Source: Accumulibacter sp032229525
GTDB taxonomy: Bacteria; Pseudomonadota; Gammaproteobacteria; Burkholderiales; Rhodocyclaceae
Assembly: GCF_032229525.1 (NCBI RefSeq)
Contig: NZ_JAVTWB010000215.1
Location: 1 to 5,203, forward strand
Reading direction: 5' to 3'
Length of the DNA stretch: 5,203 bases
Shown here: positions 1-5,203 of the stretch, one piece after another
How the letters are laid out: every line of letters starts with the position of its first letter
How positions within the stretch are numbered: position 1 is the stretch's first letter
Made by a program: the position numbers and the translations under genes
The notes under the pieces: generated by a model
What the model saw: the letters and a program-made list of their open reading frames with translations, nothing else
What the model was told of the DNA's origin: nothing
Database searches by the model: none

Positions 1-36
1 GGGTCAGAAAGGCGCCAGGAGAGGCGCCAGGGTCAG
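1..36. repeat. short nested direct repeats at the window edge
   Basis: GGGTCAG occurs at 1-7 and again at 30-36, and GGCGCCAG occurs at 11-18 and 23-30. The second copies abut. The copies are exact but very short, and the array may continue to the left of the window. No function can be assigned. Confidence 0.4.
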
Positions 37-117
37 TGCGAACAATCCAACAAGCTTGCGAACAGCGATGAATCGCAAAAATGTGCCTGCGCGCTGCGGT
101 GCAAGATACGGATTCAT
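4..117 (-). CDS. candidate small hydrophobic protein (37 aa), weak
   Basis: A short reading frame runs from an ATG at 117-115 to a TGA at 6-4. The product starts MNPYLAPQRAG and continues into a mostly hydrophobic stretch from about residue 13 to 37 (FLRFIAV, LVGLFAL, LAPLLAPF), long enough for one membrane-spanning helix with a basic Arg-Lys pair in the middle. An AAGGG sequence lies just upstream on the minus strand (124-120), but only 2-3 nt from the ATG, which is tighter than usual for a Shine-Dalgarno site. The repeated LAP near the C-terminus comes from a duplicated GGCGCCAG in the DNA. I recognise no family. It could be a chance frame or the remains of a signal peptide or membrane segment from a decayed gene, which would suit the other remnants nearby. 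Confidence 0.2.
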   Translation of the reverse strand: MNPYLAPQRAGTFLRFIAVRKLVGLFALTLAPLLAPF

Positions 118-204
118 CACCCTTCAAATAGCGATCCAATCGTGTCGCCGATGAAGTGCACTGCTCCGTCGGCCCTGCAATATGCCTGCAGCCCTCATAA
201 ACGC

Positions 205-604
205 TGGTGGTCTGCGGAGAATACACCCATCGCCTTCGCTGAACCCGGAACGCGAAGCCTTCATTCGCGTCATCGCGGAATCCGGCAAGGCACCGATCAG
301 AATGGTTTCCGTGGTGCAGGCGCGCATGGTTGTCTATGGTCGGAGCGGTCATCGCGCCGGGGTGATTCTGGACAACCTGCTCCGTCTGCCCGTGTTTGAA
401 GTGGCGCCGCCCGGCGCGGCGGAGACCGATGCCGCTTACGCGGCGTTCGTCGCCTACGGCAAGGGGAGCGGACATCCGGCAGGACTGAATTTCGGCGAGA
501 TCTTCCGTTACGTCCTAGCCAAAGTGCGCGCGTCGCCGCTGCTTTTCAAAGGCGACGACTTCGCGCAAACCGACATCGTCAACGCCCTTTCCGCGGAACA
601 ATGA
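205..604 (+). pseudogene. vapC: degraded VapC-type PIN-domain toxin remnant
   Basis: The frame ending at TGA 602-604 has the hallmarks of a VapC-family PIN ribonuclease: PEREAF near the N-terminus, then VVQARMVV, then AYGKGSGHPAGLNFG, LAKV, PLLFKGDDFAQTDI. In intact VapC enzymes, the toxins of VapBC toxin-antitoxin pairs, three or four acidic residues coordinate the metal used for RNA cleavage. Here the first is missing, because the usual VVDTS start is not readable in any frame. The second, usually Glu in a (L/V)EAR motif, is Gln (CAG at 317-319). The third, usually FGDC, is FGEI (GAG at 497-499). The last, in KGDDF, is kept. The frame also breaks: IAFAEP is read in one frame (229-246) and PEREAF in the next (from 245), as expected from one extra C at 244-246. 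The ATG at 182 in the downstream frame is not a native start. No VapB-like antitoxin is seen upstream. The family assignment is confident and loss of function is very likely. Confidence 0.8.
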
Positions 605-615
605 GGGTCGCCGCG

Positions 616-640
616 GGCGGCTGCATGAGGCACCGCCGCC
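616..640 (+). other. imperfect GC hairpin after the vapC remnant
   Basis: GGCGGC at 616-621 can pair with GCCGCC at 635-640, and the stem can continue as TGC (622-624) with GCA (630-632) past a CC bulge around a 5-nt loop. There is no T-tract after it, so it is not a typical intrinsic terminator. It may be chance in GC-rich DNA. Confidence 0.2.
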
Positions 641-699
641 AATGGAGTAGCGCCCCAAATGGCACTCAATGCACCGATGAGGGCTAGAAAACAAGCGCG

Positions 700-903
700 T
701 CAGCCGCTCTCGGTGCTGTTGAGGTCGATGTAGAACATCGACATCACGTCTTCCTGCTTGCGCGCTCGCGGTTCGCTACCGATCACCGCGGTTTCCACGC
801 GCGCGGCCTGCAGGGCCGGGCGCTTGATGAAGGTGGGGTAGAGCTCGCAGTGCCTTTCGACCGATTCGGCCTGCTGGACGACAAAATTCCGGGCGAGACT
901 TTG
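700..903 (-). pseudogene. C-terminal coding fragment of an unrecognised protein
   Basis: On the minus strand a frame is open from 903 to the TGA at 702-700 (67 codons), bounded upstream by an in-frame TGA at 906-904. There is no plausible start at its head. It contains ELYPTFIKRPALQAARVE, then AVIGSEPRARKQEDV and MSMFYIDLNSTESG. The codons nearly all end in G or C from about 888 down to the stop, the composition looks like a normal soluble protein, and the other frames here read like shadows. This suggests a real coding end whose 5' part has been lost or shifted out of frame. I do not recognise the family and assign no function. It faces away from the FabI-like and AsmA reading frames. A short intact gene using an internal start such as ATG or GTG cannot be excluded. 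Confidence 0.4.
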
Positions 904-994
904 TCACGAAGCGCCCTTGAATCCGATTCGCCATCCCGCTTCACTCTGGCTTGGTCGTCAGCGGTGTTACGATCACCCGAAATCCCCACCGACG

Positions 995-1017
995 ATGAAC
1001 GCATGATCGTCGTTCAT
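995..1017. repeat. 7-bp inverted repeat upstream of the FabI-like fragment
   Basis: ATGAACG (995-1001) and CGTTCAT (1011-1017) are perfect inverted copies separated by 9 nt. An overlapping pair, GACGAT (991-996) and ATCGTC (1006-1011), makes the site more symmetric than one stem alone. It lies about 33 bp before the start of the FabI-like frame, in a stretch (904-1049) with no other supported feature. It could be an operator, a small hairpin, or chance. No promoter boxes were found that I would defend. Confidence 0.3.
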
Positions 1018-1049
1018 ACCATTGGGGTTCTGGACCAGCGAACGAGGAA

Positions 1050-1343
1050 ATGATGGCCGTGCAGGCGACAACTGGCAGATTGCTCGACACCTCGAGCGCT
1101 CAGCGCGAACCGAGGCAGCAGCTGGTGGCGGGCAAGGCGCGAATGATCTTTGGCCTCGCCAACGAACAGTCGATCACCTGGCGCTGCGCGCAAGCGTTTC
1201 GCGGCATCGACGGAGATCTGAGCATCATCGATCTGAGGGAAAAATCGCGGACGTTCACCGTGTTAGGGGCGCAGACCCTCGCTGTGCCGCCAGCGCTCCA
1301 TGTCCCCTGCGATGCCTACCCTCGAGCGCACACCGGTCAATGA
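1050..1343 (+). pseudogene. N-terminal fragment of a FabI-like enoyl-ACP reductase (SDR family)
   Basis: This 97-codon frame contains an N-terminal Rossmann segment typical of FabI-type NADH-dependent enoyl-ACP reductases and close SDR relatives. LVAGKARMIFGLANEQSI starts at about residue 25, CAQAFRG follows, then DLSIIDLREKSRTF, and ALHVPCD at residues 82-88. In the family the cofactor loop reads G-x5-S-I-A-x-G. Here G35, S41 and I42 are kept, but the last Gly is Arg45, which should harm dinucleotide binding. Family members have about 260 residues. This frame stops at TGA 1341-1343 soon after the VPCD strand, so the catalytic Tyr/Lys half is absent. A GAGG (1044-1047) precedes two adjacent ATGs (1050 and 1053), so it may still be translated. 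The stop overlaps the AsmA ATG by 4 nt (ATGA, 1340-1343). Fatty-acid synthesis function is not expected. The homology call rests on motif recognition only. Confidence 0.65.
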
Positions 1344-3442
1344 CTGCCCAACGCCGCCCTCTGCTCATGGCCGCCGTAGTGGCTGCGTTGCTCGTCCTGG
1401 CCCTTGCCATCACTATCGCGCTGATCGATATCAATCGTTACAAGCCCGAAATCGAGCAAGCGGTCAAGACGCACACCGGCCGCACGCTTCTGTTCAAGGG
1501 TGATCTCGGGCTGTCGATCTTTCCCAAGCTGGCGATCACGCTACCGGCCAGCACCTTGTCGGCCCGCAACGGCGAGGCGGAGTTCCTCAGCTTCACGTCA
1601 GCGCGGGTGGCGGTCGCCCTGCTCCCCTTGCTGCGACAAACGCTGGTCGTCGAGTCGATCGACGTGCTGCAGCCGCGGGCAACGGTGACGCGGCAGGGCG
1701 ACGGCAGCCTGGAGGTCGACGACATGTTCGACGAACCTGCGGGGCCTGTCGGACACGGCGAGAAGAATGCACGAGAGACGCCAGAACCTCGTCAAAGGCC
1801 GGACGAAGCCGTGGCGGCAGACTGGGAGATTGGTCGCCTGGTGCTTACCGACGGGGCGATCACGCTACGCGAAGGAGGCAGCGGCAAGACCATCGCGTTG
1901 TCGGCGATCAATCTGGAAACCGGCCGCTTGGCGCCGAAGGCAAAGCTGCCTCTCTCGCTGACAGCGCATGTAACTTCGACGGCACCGGAGTTCGCCGGCA
2001 ACCTCGAACTGGCAGCGACGCTAGACCTCGATCTCGCCGCCTCGGTGTTTGCCGCCACCGACTTCAAGCTCAGCTTCGCCGGCACGCGGGGATTCGAGGC
2101 CCGGCTCGCCGGTCCGCTCAGCGTCAATATCGAGAGCCGGACGCTCGACATGCCGCAGATCGACGGCGAGATCAGCATGCTCAACCCGCAGCTGCCGGAA
2201 GGGTCGGCGCGTGTCGCTTTCACCGGTGCGATGAAGGTGGATGGCAGCCGCGAACACGTCGACCTGAAGCTTGCCTCCCGTGCAGCCGATGCCAGCTTGA
2301 AAGCAACGATCACGCTTGAGAACTTCGCGCAACCCGAAATCGGCTTCGACGTGGAGGGTGATCGACTCAATGTCGACCGCTACCTGGCGCCAGCCGGCAA
2401 GGCAGCGGCCGCGAGCCCGCCGGCGGCGAGCGCGGCTCCAGGTCACGCAGTTGCCACAGCAGAAACGGCTCCAGGCGCGGGGGCGGCCACCGAGAACGCC
2501 GCCACGAAAGCTACAGGAGTTGCCGCTACTGCGCCCCCGACCGATGGTGTGAAGGCAGCGGCGCCCGCGGCAACGCCGTCGAATCAGGCCTTCGACCTGT
2601 CGCCCTTGCGCGACCTGCGGCTGGACGGCAAGCTGCAGATCGGGCAGCTACAGCTTCGCGGCATCCAGGCGACTGCGGTGCGCGCCAGCGTACGCGGCGC
2701 TGCGGGCCGCACGGCGATTTCGCCGCTGAGCGCGCAGCTTTACGGCGGCAAGGGCAGCGGCGACTTGACGCTGGATGCACAAGGCAACCGCGGCTCCCTG
2801 AACTTGACTTTGAACGATGTCGAAATCGGCGGGCTGGCACGCGACGCCCTGGGCCGCAACGATCTGGGCGGACGCGGCGATTTCCGGTTGGCGCTGTCGA
2901 CCAGTGGCCAGTCGCGCGCCGAGCTGACCCGTACAGCGCAGGGAACGGGACGCTTCGCCTTGCGCGACTTTGCGCTGGTCGGCATTGACCTGTCTGCGGT
3001 ACTCGGCCGGGCCATGGGCGCCTTTAAAGGCGGCGGCACACAGGGCGGCAAGATCGACCGCTCGCAACGCACCGTGCTGTCGCGCCTGAGCGGCACCGTC
3101 AGGCTCGCCGATGGTGTCGCTCGCAATGACGACCTCGATGGCGCCACAGCACAACTCGGGCTGGGCGGCAGCGGCCAGTTCGACCTGCTGTCGAAGAATC
3201 TGGATTACACACTGCGCGTGACGGTGAGCGCCAATCCTGTCCAGAGCTCGAAACTGCTGACGACGCTGGCCGGCGTCACCGTGCCGGTACACTTCAACGG
3301 CCCGACGGATGATCTTCGCTACTCGATCAACCTGAGCGATGTCCTCACCAACGCCTTAGCGCATCGCGGCGTCGGCGCTGCTGTTGTCGAAGAGGCGGAA
3401 CGCTTTCTCGGCAGGATGTTCGGGCGCGACAAGAAGAAGTAA
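1340..3442 (+). CDS. AsmA family protein (inner-membrane anchored, periplasmic)
   Basis: The product is 700 residues from the ATG at 1340. Residues 8-29 form one hydrophobic anchor after a short basic start (MTAQRR), with the rest predicted periplasmic. The N-terminal AsmA signature follows directly: INRYKPEIEQAV, TGRTLLFKGDLGLSIFPK, then ARVAVALLPLLRQTLVV and ESIDVLQPRATVTR. A low-complexity Ala/Pro/Thr-rich linker spans about residues 349-416. The C-terminal AsmA-like repeats include LDGKLQIGQLQLRG, SAQLYGGKGSGDL, TGRFALRDFALVGIDL, and GSGQFDLLSKNLDYTLRV followed by VPVHFNGPTDDLRYSINL. It ends in a basic tail (RDKKK). AsmA-family proteins resemble bridge-like lipid-transfer proteins and affect outer-membrane assembly and lipid homeostasis; the role of this one is inferred. 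The frame is open upstream to 1022, but those codons read like a shadow and lack AsmA similarity. ATG 1340 has no clear ribosome binding site, and ATG 1367 (residue 10) is an alternative that would shorten the anchor. Length is normal for the family. Confidence 0.9.
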   Translation: MTAQRRPLLMAAVVAALLVLALAITIALIDINRYKPEIEQAVKTHTGRTLLFKGDLGLSIFPKLAITLPASTLSARNGEAEFLSFTSARVAVALLPLLRQTLVVESIDVLQPRATVTRQGDGSLEVDDMFDEPAGPVGHGEKNARETPEPRQRPDEAVAADWEIGRLVLTDGAITLREGGSGKTIALSAINLETGRLAPKAKLPLSLTAHVTSTAPEFAGNLELAATLDLDLAASVFAATDFKLSFAGTRGFEARLAGPLSVNIESRTLDMPQIDGEISMLNPQLPEGSARVAFTGAMKVDGSREHVDLKLASRAADASLKATITLENFAQPEIGFDVEGDRLNVDRYLAPAGKAAAASPPAASAAPGHAVATAETAPGAGAATENAATKATGVAATAPPTDGVKAAAPAATPSNQAFDLSPLRDLRLDGKLQIGQLQLRGIQATAVRASVRGAAGRTAISPLSAQLYGGKGSGDLTLDAQGNRGSLNLTLNDVEIGGLARDALGRNDLGGRGDFRLALSTSGQSRAELTRTAQGTGRFALRDFALVGIDLSAVLGRAMGAFKGGGTQGGKIDRSQRTVLSRLSGTVRLADGVARNDDLDGATAQLGLGGSGQFDLLSKNLDYTLRVTVSANPVQSSKLLTTLAGVTVPVHFNGPTDDLRYSINLSDVLTNALAHRGVGAAVVEEAERFLGRMFGRDKKK

Positions 3443-3452
3443 GAGGACGCTT

Positions 3453-3471
3453 GCCGGCGGTCAGCGCCGGC
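3453..3471. terminator. GC-rich hairpin between convergent AsmA and nirH genes
   Basis: GCCGGCG (3453-3459) pairs perfectly with CGCCGGC (3465-3471) around the loop GTCAG. It sits in the 48-bp gap between the AsmA stop (3442) and the nirH stop (3491), so it could serve both strands. There is no T-run on either side, so it may be a weak or factor-assisted terminator. A second palindrome, CCGGCGCCGG, follows at about 3478-3487. Confidence 0.45.
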
Positions 3472-3490
3472 CAGAATCCGGCGCCGGGCC

Positions 3491-3988
3491 TCAAGCGCCG
3501 ATCCGGAGGCCGGTCTTCTTGAGTATGCGGGTCGAGAACAGGACGTCGTAGGCGCGGCAATCGGCACCCAGCAGTTCGGCGATCTGTTCCACCTTGACCA
3601 GCACTTCGGCGCGCGAGCTGCCATGCACCATGGCGAACAGGGTATACGGCCACTCGGGCAGCTTGCGCGGACGGTGGTAGCAGTGGGTGACGAAATCGAG
3701 TGCACCGACGACGGCGCCGAGTTCGTCGATGCGCTCCTCCGGCACATCCCAGACGCTCATGCCGTTGGCGGTGTAGCCGATGGCGTAGTGGTTGGGAACG
3801 GCGCCGATACGGCGGATGACGCCGCTGTCGAGCATGCGCGCCAGCCGCTCCATCACTTCCTCGGGCGAAACGCCGAGTTGCTCGGCCAGCTGGTGATAGG
3901 GCCGGGCGACCAGCGGCAGGCCAGCTTGCGTCGCCAGCACGAGACGGCGATCGAGTGGGTCCATCAGGCCGTCCACCGCGGCGCTCAT
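3491..3988 (-). CDS. nirH: NirH, siroheme decarboxylase subunit (heme d1 biosynthesis)
   Basis: This 165-residue Lrp/AsnC-fold protein belongs to the NirH/NirL (AhbB-like) branch. An N-terminal winged-helix part (about residues 8-62: LDRRLVLATQAGLPL, RPYHQLAEQLGVSPEEV, then SGVIRRIGAVPNHY) leads into the ferredoxin-like AsnC effector domain, with IGYTANGMSVWDVPE, THCYHRPRKLPEWPYTLF and AMVHG. These blocks are typical of NirH. In this family the fold is not known to regulate transcription: Nir(D)L, G and H together decarboxylate siroheme to 12,18-didecarboxysiroheme, in the cytoplasm, for the d1 heme of nitrite reductase NirS. The ATG overlaps the nirG stop by 4 nt (ATGA), which implies translational coupling. 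It is the last gene of the visible operon and converges with the AsmA gene. Length is normal and no damage is seen. An internal Met at residue 9 is a less likely start. Confidence 0.92.
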   Translation of the reverse strand: MSAAVDGLMDPLDRRLVLATQAGLPLVARPYHQLAEQLGVSPEEVMERLARMLDSGVIRRIGAVPNHYAIGYTANGMSVWDVPEERIDELGAVVGALDFVTHCYHRPRKLPEWPYTLFAMVHGSSRAEVLVKVEQIAELLGADCRAYDVLFSTRILKKTGLRIGA

Positions 3989-4464
3989 GTCCGCACCGCC
4001 AGTTTCATTTCGACGAAATACTCACGCAGCTTCGGAAAGGGAAAGACCGGCAGGCCACTGGCTTCCTCGATGCCGCGTACCGCTGCCGCAATGCCCTCTG
4101 CGGTCTCGGTGGCGAGCACGAACCACATGTTGAATTCACAGTTCTGGTCACTTTCACGCCGGTAGTTGTGGGCCACCTCGGGGAAAGCGTTGACCACCTC
4201 GAGCACGCGCTGCCAATGCGCTTCGGGAACGCACATCGCGGCGAGGACGAAGGCGCCGCCCATGCGCTCGACCTGGAACATCGGGCCGAAGCGGGTCAGC
4301 ACGCGGGTATCGAGCAGCGCTTGCAGACGGTCGAGCAGCTCCTCCTCGCCGATGCCGAGTTGCGCGGCGACCTGGGCGTAGGGCCGCTCGCAGATCGGGA
4401 AATCACCTTGCAGGGAATCGATGATCGCCCGATCGACATCGTCGATGGCAGCGCTCTCACGCAT
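3985..4464 (-). CDS. nirG: NirG, siroheme decarboxylase subunit (heme d1 biosynthesis)
   Basis: This 159-residue Lrp/AsnC-like protein belongs to the NirD/NirG (AhbA-like) branch. The helix-turn-helix part covers about residues 8-60 (DDVDRAIIDSLQGDFPI, RPYAQVAAQLGIGEEEL, TRVLTRFGPMFQ). The effector domain carries ERMGGAFVLAAMCVPE, NAFPEVAHNYRRE, FNMWFVLATE and a C-terminal PVFPFPKLREYFVEMKL. RFGPMF and GGAFVLAAM are typical of this branch. It acts with the NirDL fusion and NirH as a siroheme decarboxylase in the heme d1 pathway. Its ATG lies inside the end of nirDL (8-nt overlap, 4457-4464) and its TGA overlaps the nirH ATG by 4 nt. Compared with the NirD part of the neighbouring fusion, the segment after HNYxRE has about four extra residues (SDQNCEF before NMWFV) and no His. 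This may be a branch feature. The NirG rather than NirD name rests partly on gene order. Confidence 0.9.
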   Translation of the reverse strand: MRESAAIDDVDRAIIDSLQGDFPICERPYAQVAAQLGIGEEELLDRLQALLDTRVLTRFGPMFQVERMGGAFVLAAMCVPEAHWQRVLEVVNAFPEVAHNYRRESDQNCEFNMWFVLATETAEGIAAAVRGIEEASGLPVFPFPKLREYFVEMKLAVRT

Positions 4465-5203
4465 AGCGTGCGCCGCCCTGCTTGAAACGGGTCAGCGAGA
4501 AGAGGATGGCGTGCGCGTGATCATTCAGATGCAGCCGGGCTCGCAGCTCGGCAATCCGCGCTTCGACTTCGGCACGGACCTGACCGTGGATCATGCAGAA
4601 AAGGTTGTAGCGCCACTCCGGCAACACCCGCGGCCGTTGGTAGCACAGCGTGACGCCCGGCTCGCGGGCCAGTATCTCGCCGACTTCGGCGACGGCTTCA
4701 TCCGGGATATCGTGCACCAGCATGGCGTTGGCGGTGTAACCAAGTTCGTGATGCCTGACGATCACCCCGAAGCGCTTGATGATGCCTTCGCCACACCAGA
4801 GACGGATGCGTTCGAGCACCTCGATCTCCTCACAACCGAGACGGCTGGCGAGGACGGAAAACGGCCGGATGAACAGCGGCAGGCCTTCCTGCAAGGCCAT
4901 CACCAGCCGCCGCTCGAACTCGTCGAGCTGCCGTGGCGGCACAAAAGCCTGCCTGCGCGCACGCCCGGGCGACGGCTTTTCAGCGCTCCCGTCCAGCGAA
5001 AAACCGAGGTCAATATGGTACTCCTGCAGCAAGGGCAAGCGCAGCAACGGATAGCCAGCCGCCCGCTCGATCGCACCGAGCGCCGCCTGCAGGCGTCCTT
5101 CCGAACCGGCGGTGACGACAAACCACAGGTTGTAGTGATGCTCGCGCTCGTAATTGTGGTTCACCTCGGGGAAACGATTGACCGCCTCGGCAACGATGGT
5201 GAG
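4457..5203 (-). CDS. nirDL: NirDL fusion, siroheme decarboxylase subunit, 5' end outside window
   Basis: The frame is open to the window edge; 248 residues are visible and the N-terminus is missing. Visible residues 1-68 are the end of a NirD-type AsnC domain (NRFPEVNHNYEREHHYNLW, then FVVTAG, then LPLLQEYHIDLGFSL). A polar, Pro/Arg-rich linker (about 69-92) joins it to a whole NirL-type module from about 94: FERRLVMALQEGLPLFIRPF, then EGIIKRFGVIVRHHELGYTA, NAMLVHDIPDE, then TLCYQRPRVLPEWRYNLFCM and IHG. No stop or start separates the modules, so this is one polypeptide. NirD and NirL are separate genes in Pseudomonas aeruginosa but fused in some other denitrifiers, where NirDL decarboxylates siroheme. 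The TGA (4459-4457) lies inside the start of nirG, giving an 8-nt overlap. The operon promoter and any regulator sites lie to the right of the window. The GTG at 5164-5162 is internal, not a start. Confidence 0.92.
   Translation of the reverse strand, partial: LTIVAEAVNRFPEVNHNYEREHHYNLWFVVTAGSEGRLQAALGAIERAAGYPLLRLPLLQEYHIDLGFSLDGSAEKPSPGRARRQAFVPPRQLDEFERRLVMALQEGLPLFIRPFSVLASRLGCEEIEVLERIRLWCGEGIIKRFGVIVRHHELGYTANAMLVHDIPDEAVAEVGEILAREPGVTLCYQRPRVLPEWRYNLFCMIHGQVRAEVEARIAELRARLHLNDHAHAILFSLTRFKQGGARYA

Noticed and set aside
724..742. Perfect 8-bp inverted repeat GTCGATGT / ACATCGAC with a 3-nt loop
   Set aside because: It lies inside the coding-like minus-strand fragment and is explained by its MSMFYIDL codons; no T-tract and no nearby start make a terminator or operator role unsupported.
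850..1053. Plus-strand 67-codon frame beginning MPFDRFGLL
   Set aside because: Its first part is antisense to the better-supported minus-strand fragment, it has no ribosome binding site, and it matches no family I know.
1022..1339. 106-codon N-terminal extension of the AsmA frame
   Set aside because: The extension is Arg/His/Ala-rich shadow sequence in a different frame from the FabI-like stump, and it would bury the membrane anchor more than 100 residues into the protein.
1792..2370. 192-codon minus-strand frame opposite the AsmA gene
   Set aside because: Ser/Arg/Ala-rich antisense shadow of a confident gene, with no motif.
2400..2590. Ala/Pro-rich stretch in AsmA as a possible frameshift or repeat expansion
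   Set aside because: The frame continues cleanly into conserved AsmA sequence on both sides; low-complexity linkers here are common in this family.
3623..4165. Long plus-strand frame opposite nirH and nirG
   Set aside because: It is antisense to two strongly recognised genes and is a typical long shadow in GC-rich DNA with an Ala/Val/Gly/His-rich composition.
3491..5203. Reading the nir genes as Lrp/AsnC transcription regulators
   Set aside because: The fold is the same, but the paired modules, the NirG/NirH/NirL-specific blocks such as RFGPMF and RPRxLPEW, and the overlapping D-L-G-H order identify siroheme decarboxylase subunits.

Overview
The window looks like a high-GC, denitrifying proteobacterium. 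Gene order and protein style suggest a betaproteobacterium of the Rhodocyclales/Accumulibacter/Thauera kind. That placement is inferred from protein families and GC-rich codon use; no marker gene is present to prove it.

The right third (about 3491 to the window end, minus strand) is part of a heme d1 biosynthesis operon: a NirD-NirL fusion (cut by the window edge), NirG and NirH. All are Lrp/AsnC-fold siroheme decarboxylase subunits. They are packed with 8-nt and 4-nt overlaps, so they are almost certainly co-transcribed and translationally coupled. Together they would remove the acetate side-chain carboxyls of siroheme to give 12,18-didecarboxysiroheme, the precursor of the heme d1 cofactor of cytochrome cd1 nitrite reductase (NirS). 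The operon ends at nirH; the radical-SAM gene nirJ, which often follows, is not downstream.

The middle (1340-3442, plus strand) is a complete AsmA-family gene: one N-terminal membrane anchor followed by a long periplasmic region split by an Ala/Pro-rich linker. It converges on nirH across a 48-bp gap holding a GC-rich hairpin.

The left quarter (1-1340) carries no clearly intact gene. It is a series of gene remnants: a VapC-type PIN toxin that has lost its start, has a frameshift and has altered catalytic acids (about 205-604, plus); an unrecognised C-terminal coding fragment (700-903, minus); and an N-terminal piece of a FabI-like enoyl-ACP reductase (1050-1343, plus) whose stop codon overlaps the AsmA start. 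A 37-codon hydrophobic ORF (4-117, minus) is a weak candidate. I read this as a decayed accessory segment next to stable chromosomal genes. I see no transposase, integrase, tRNA, CRISPR array or convincing novel system.
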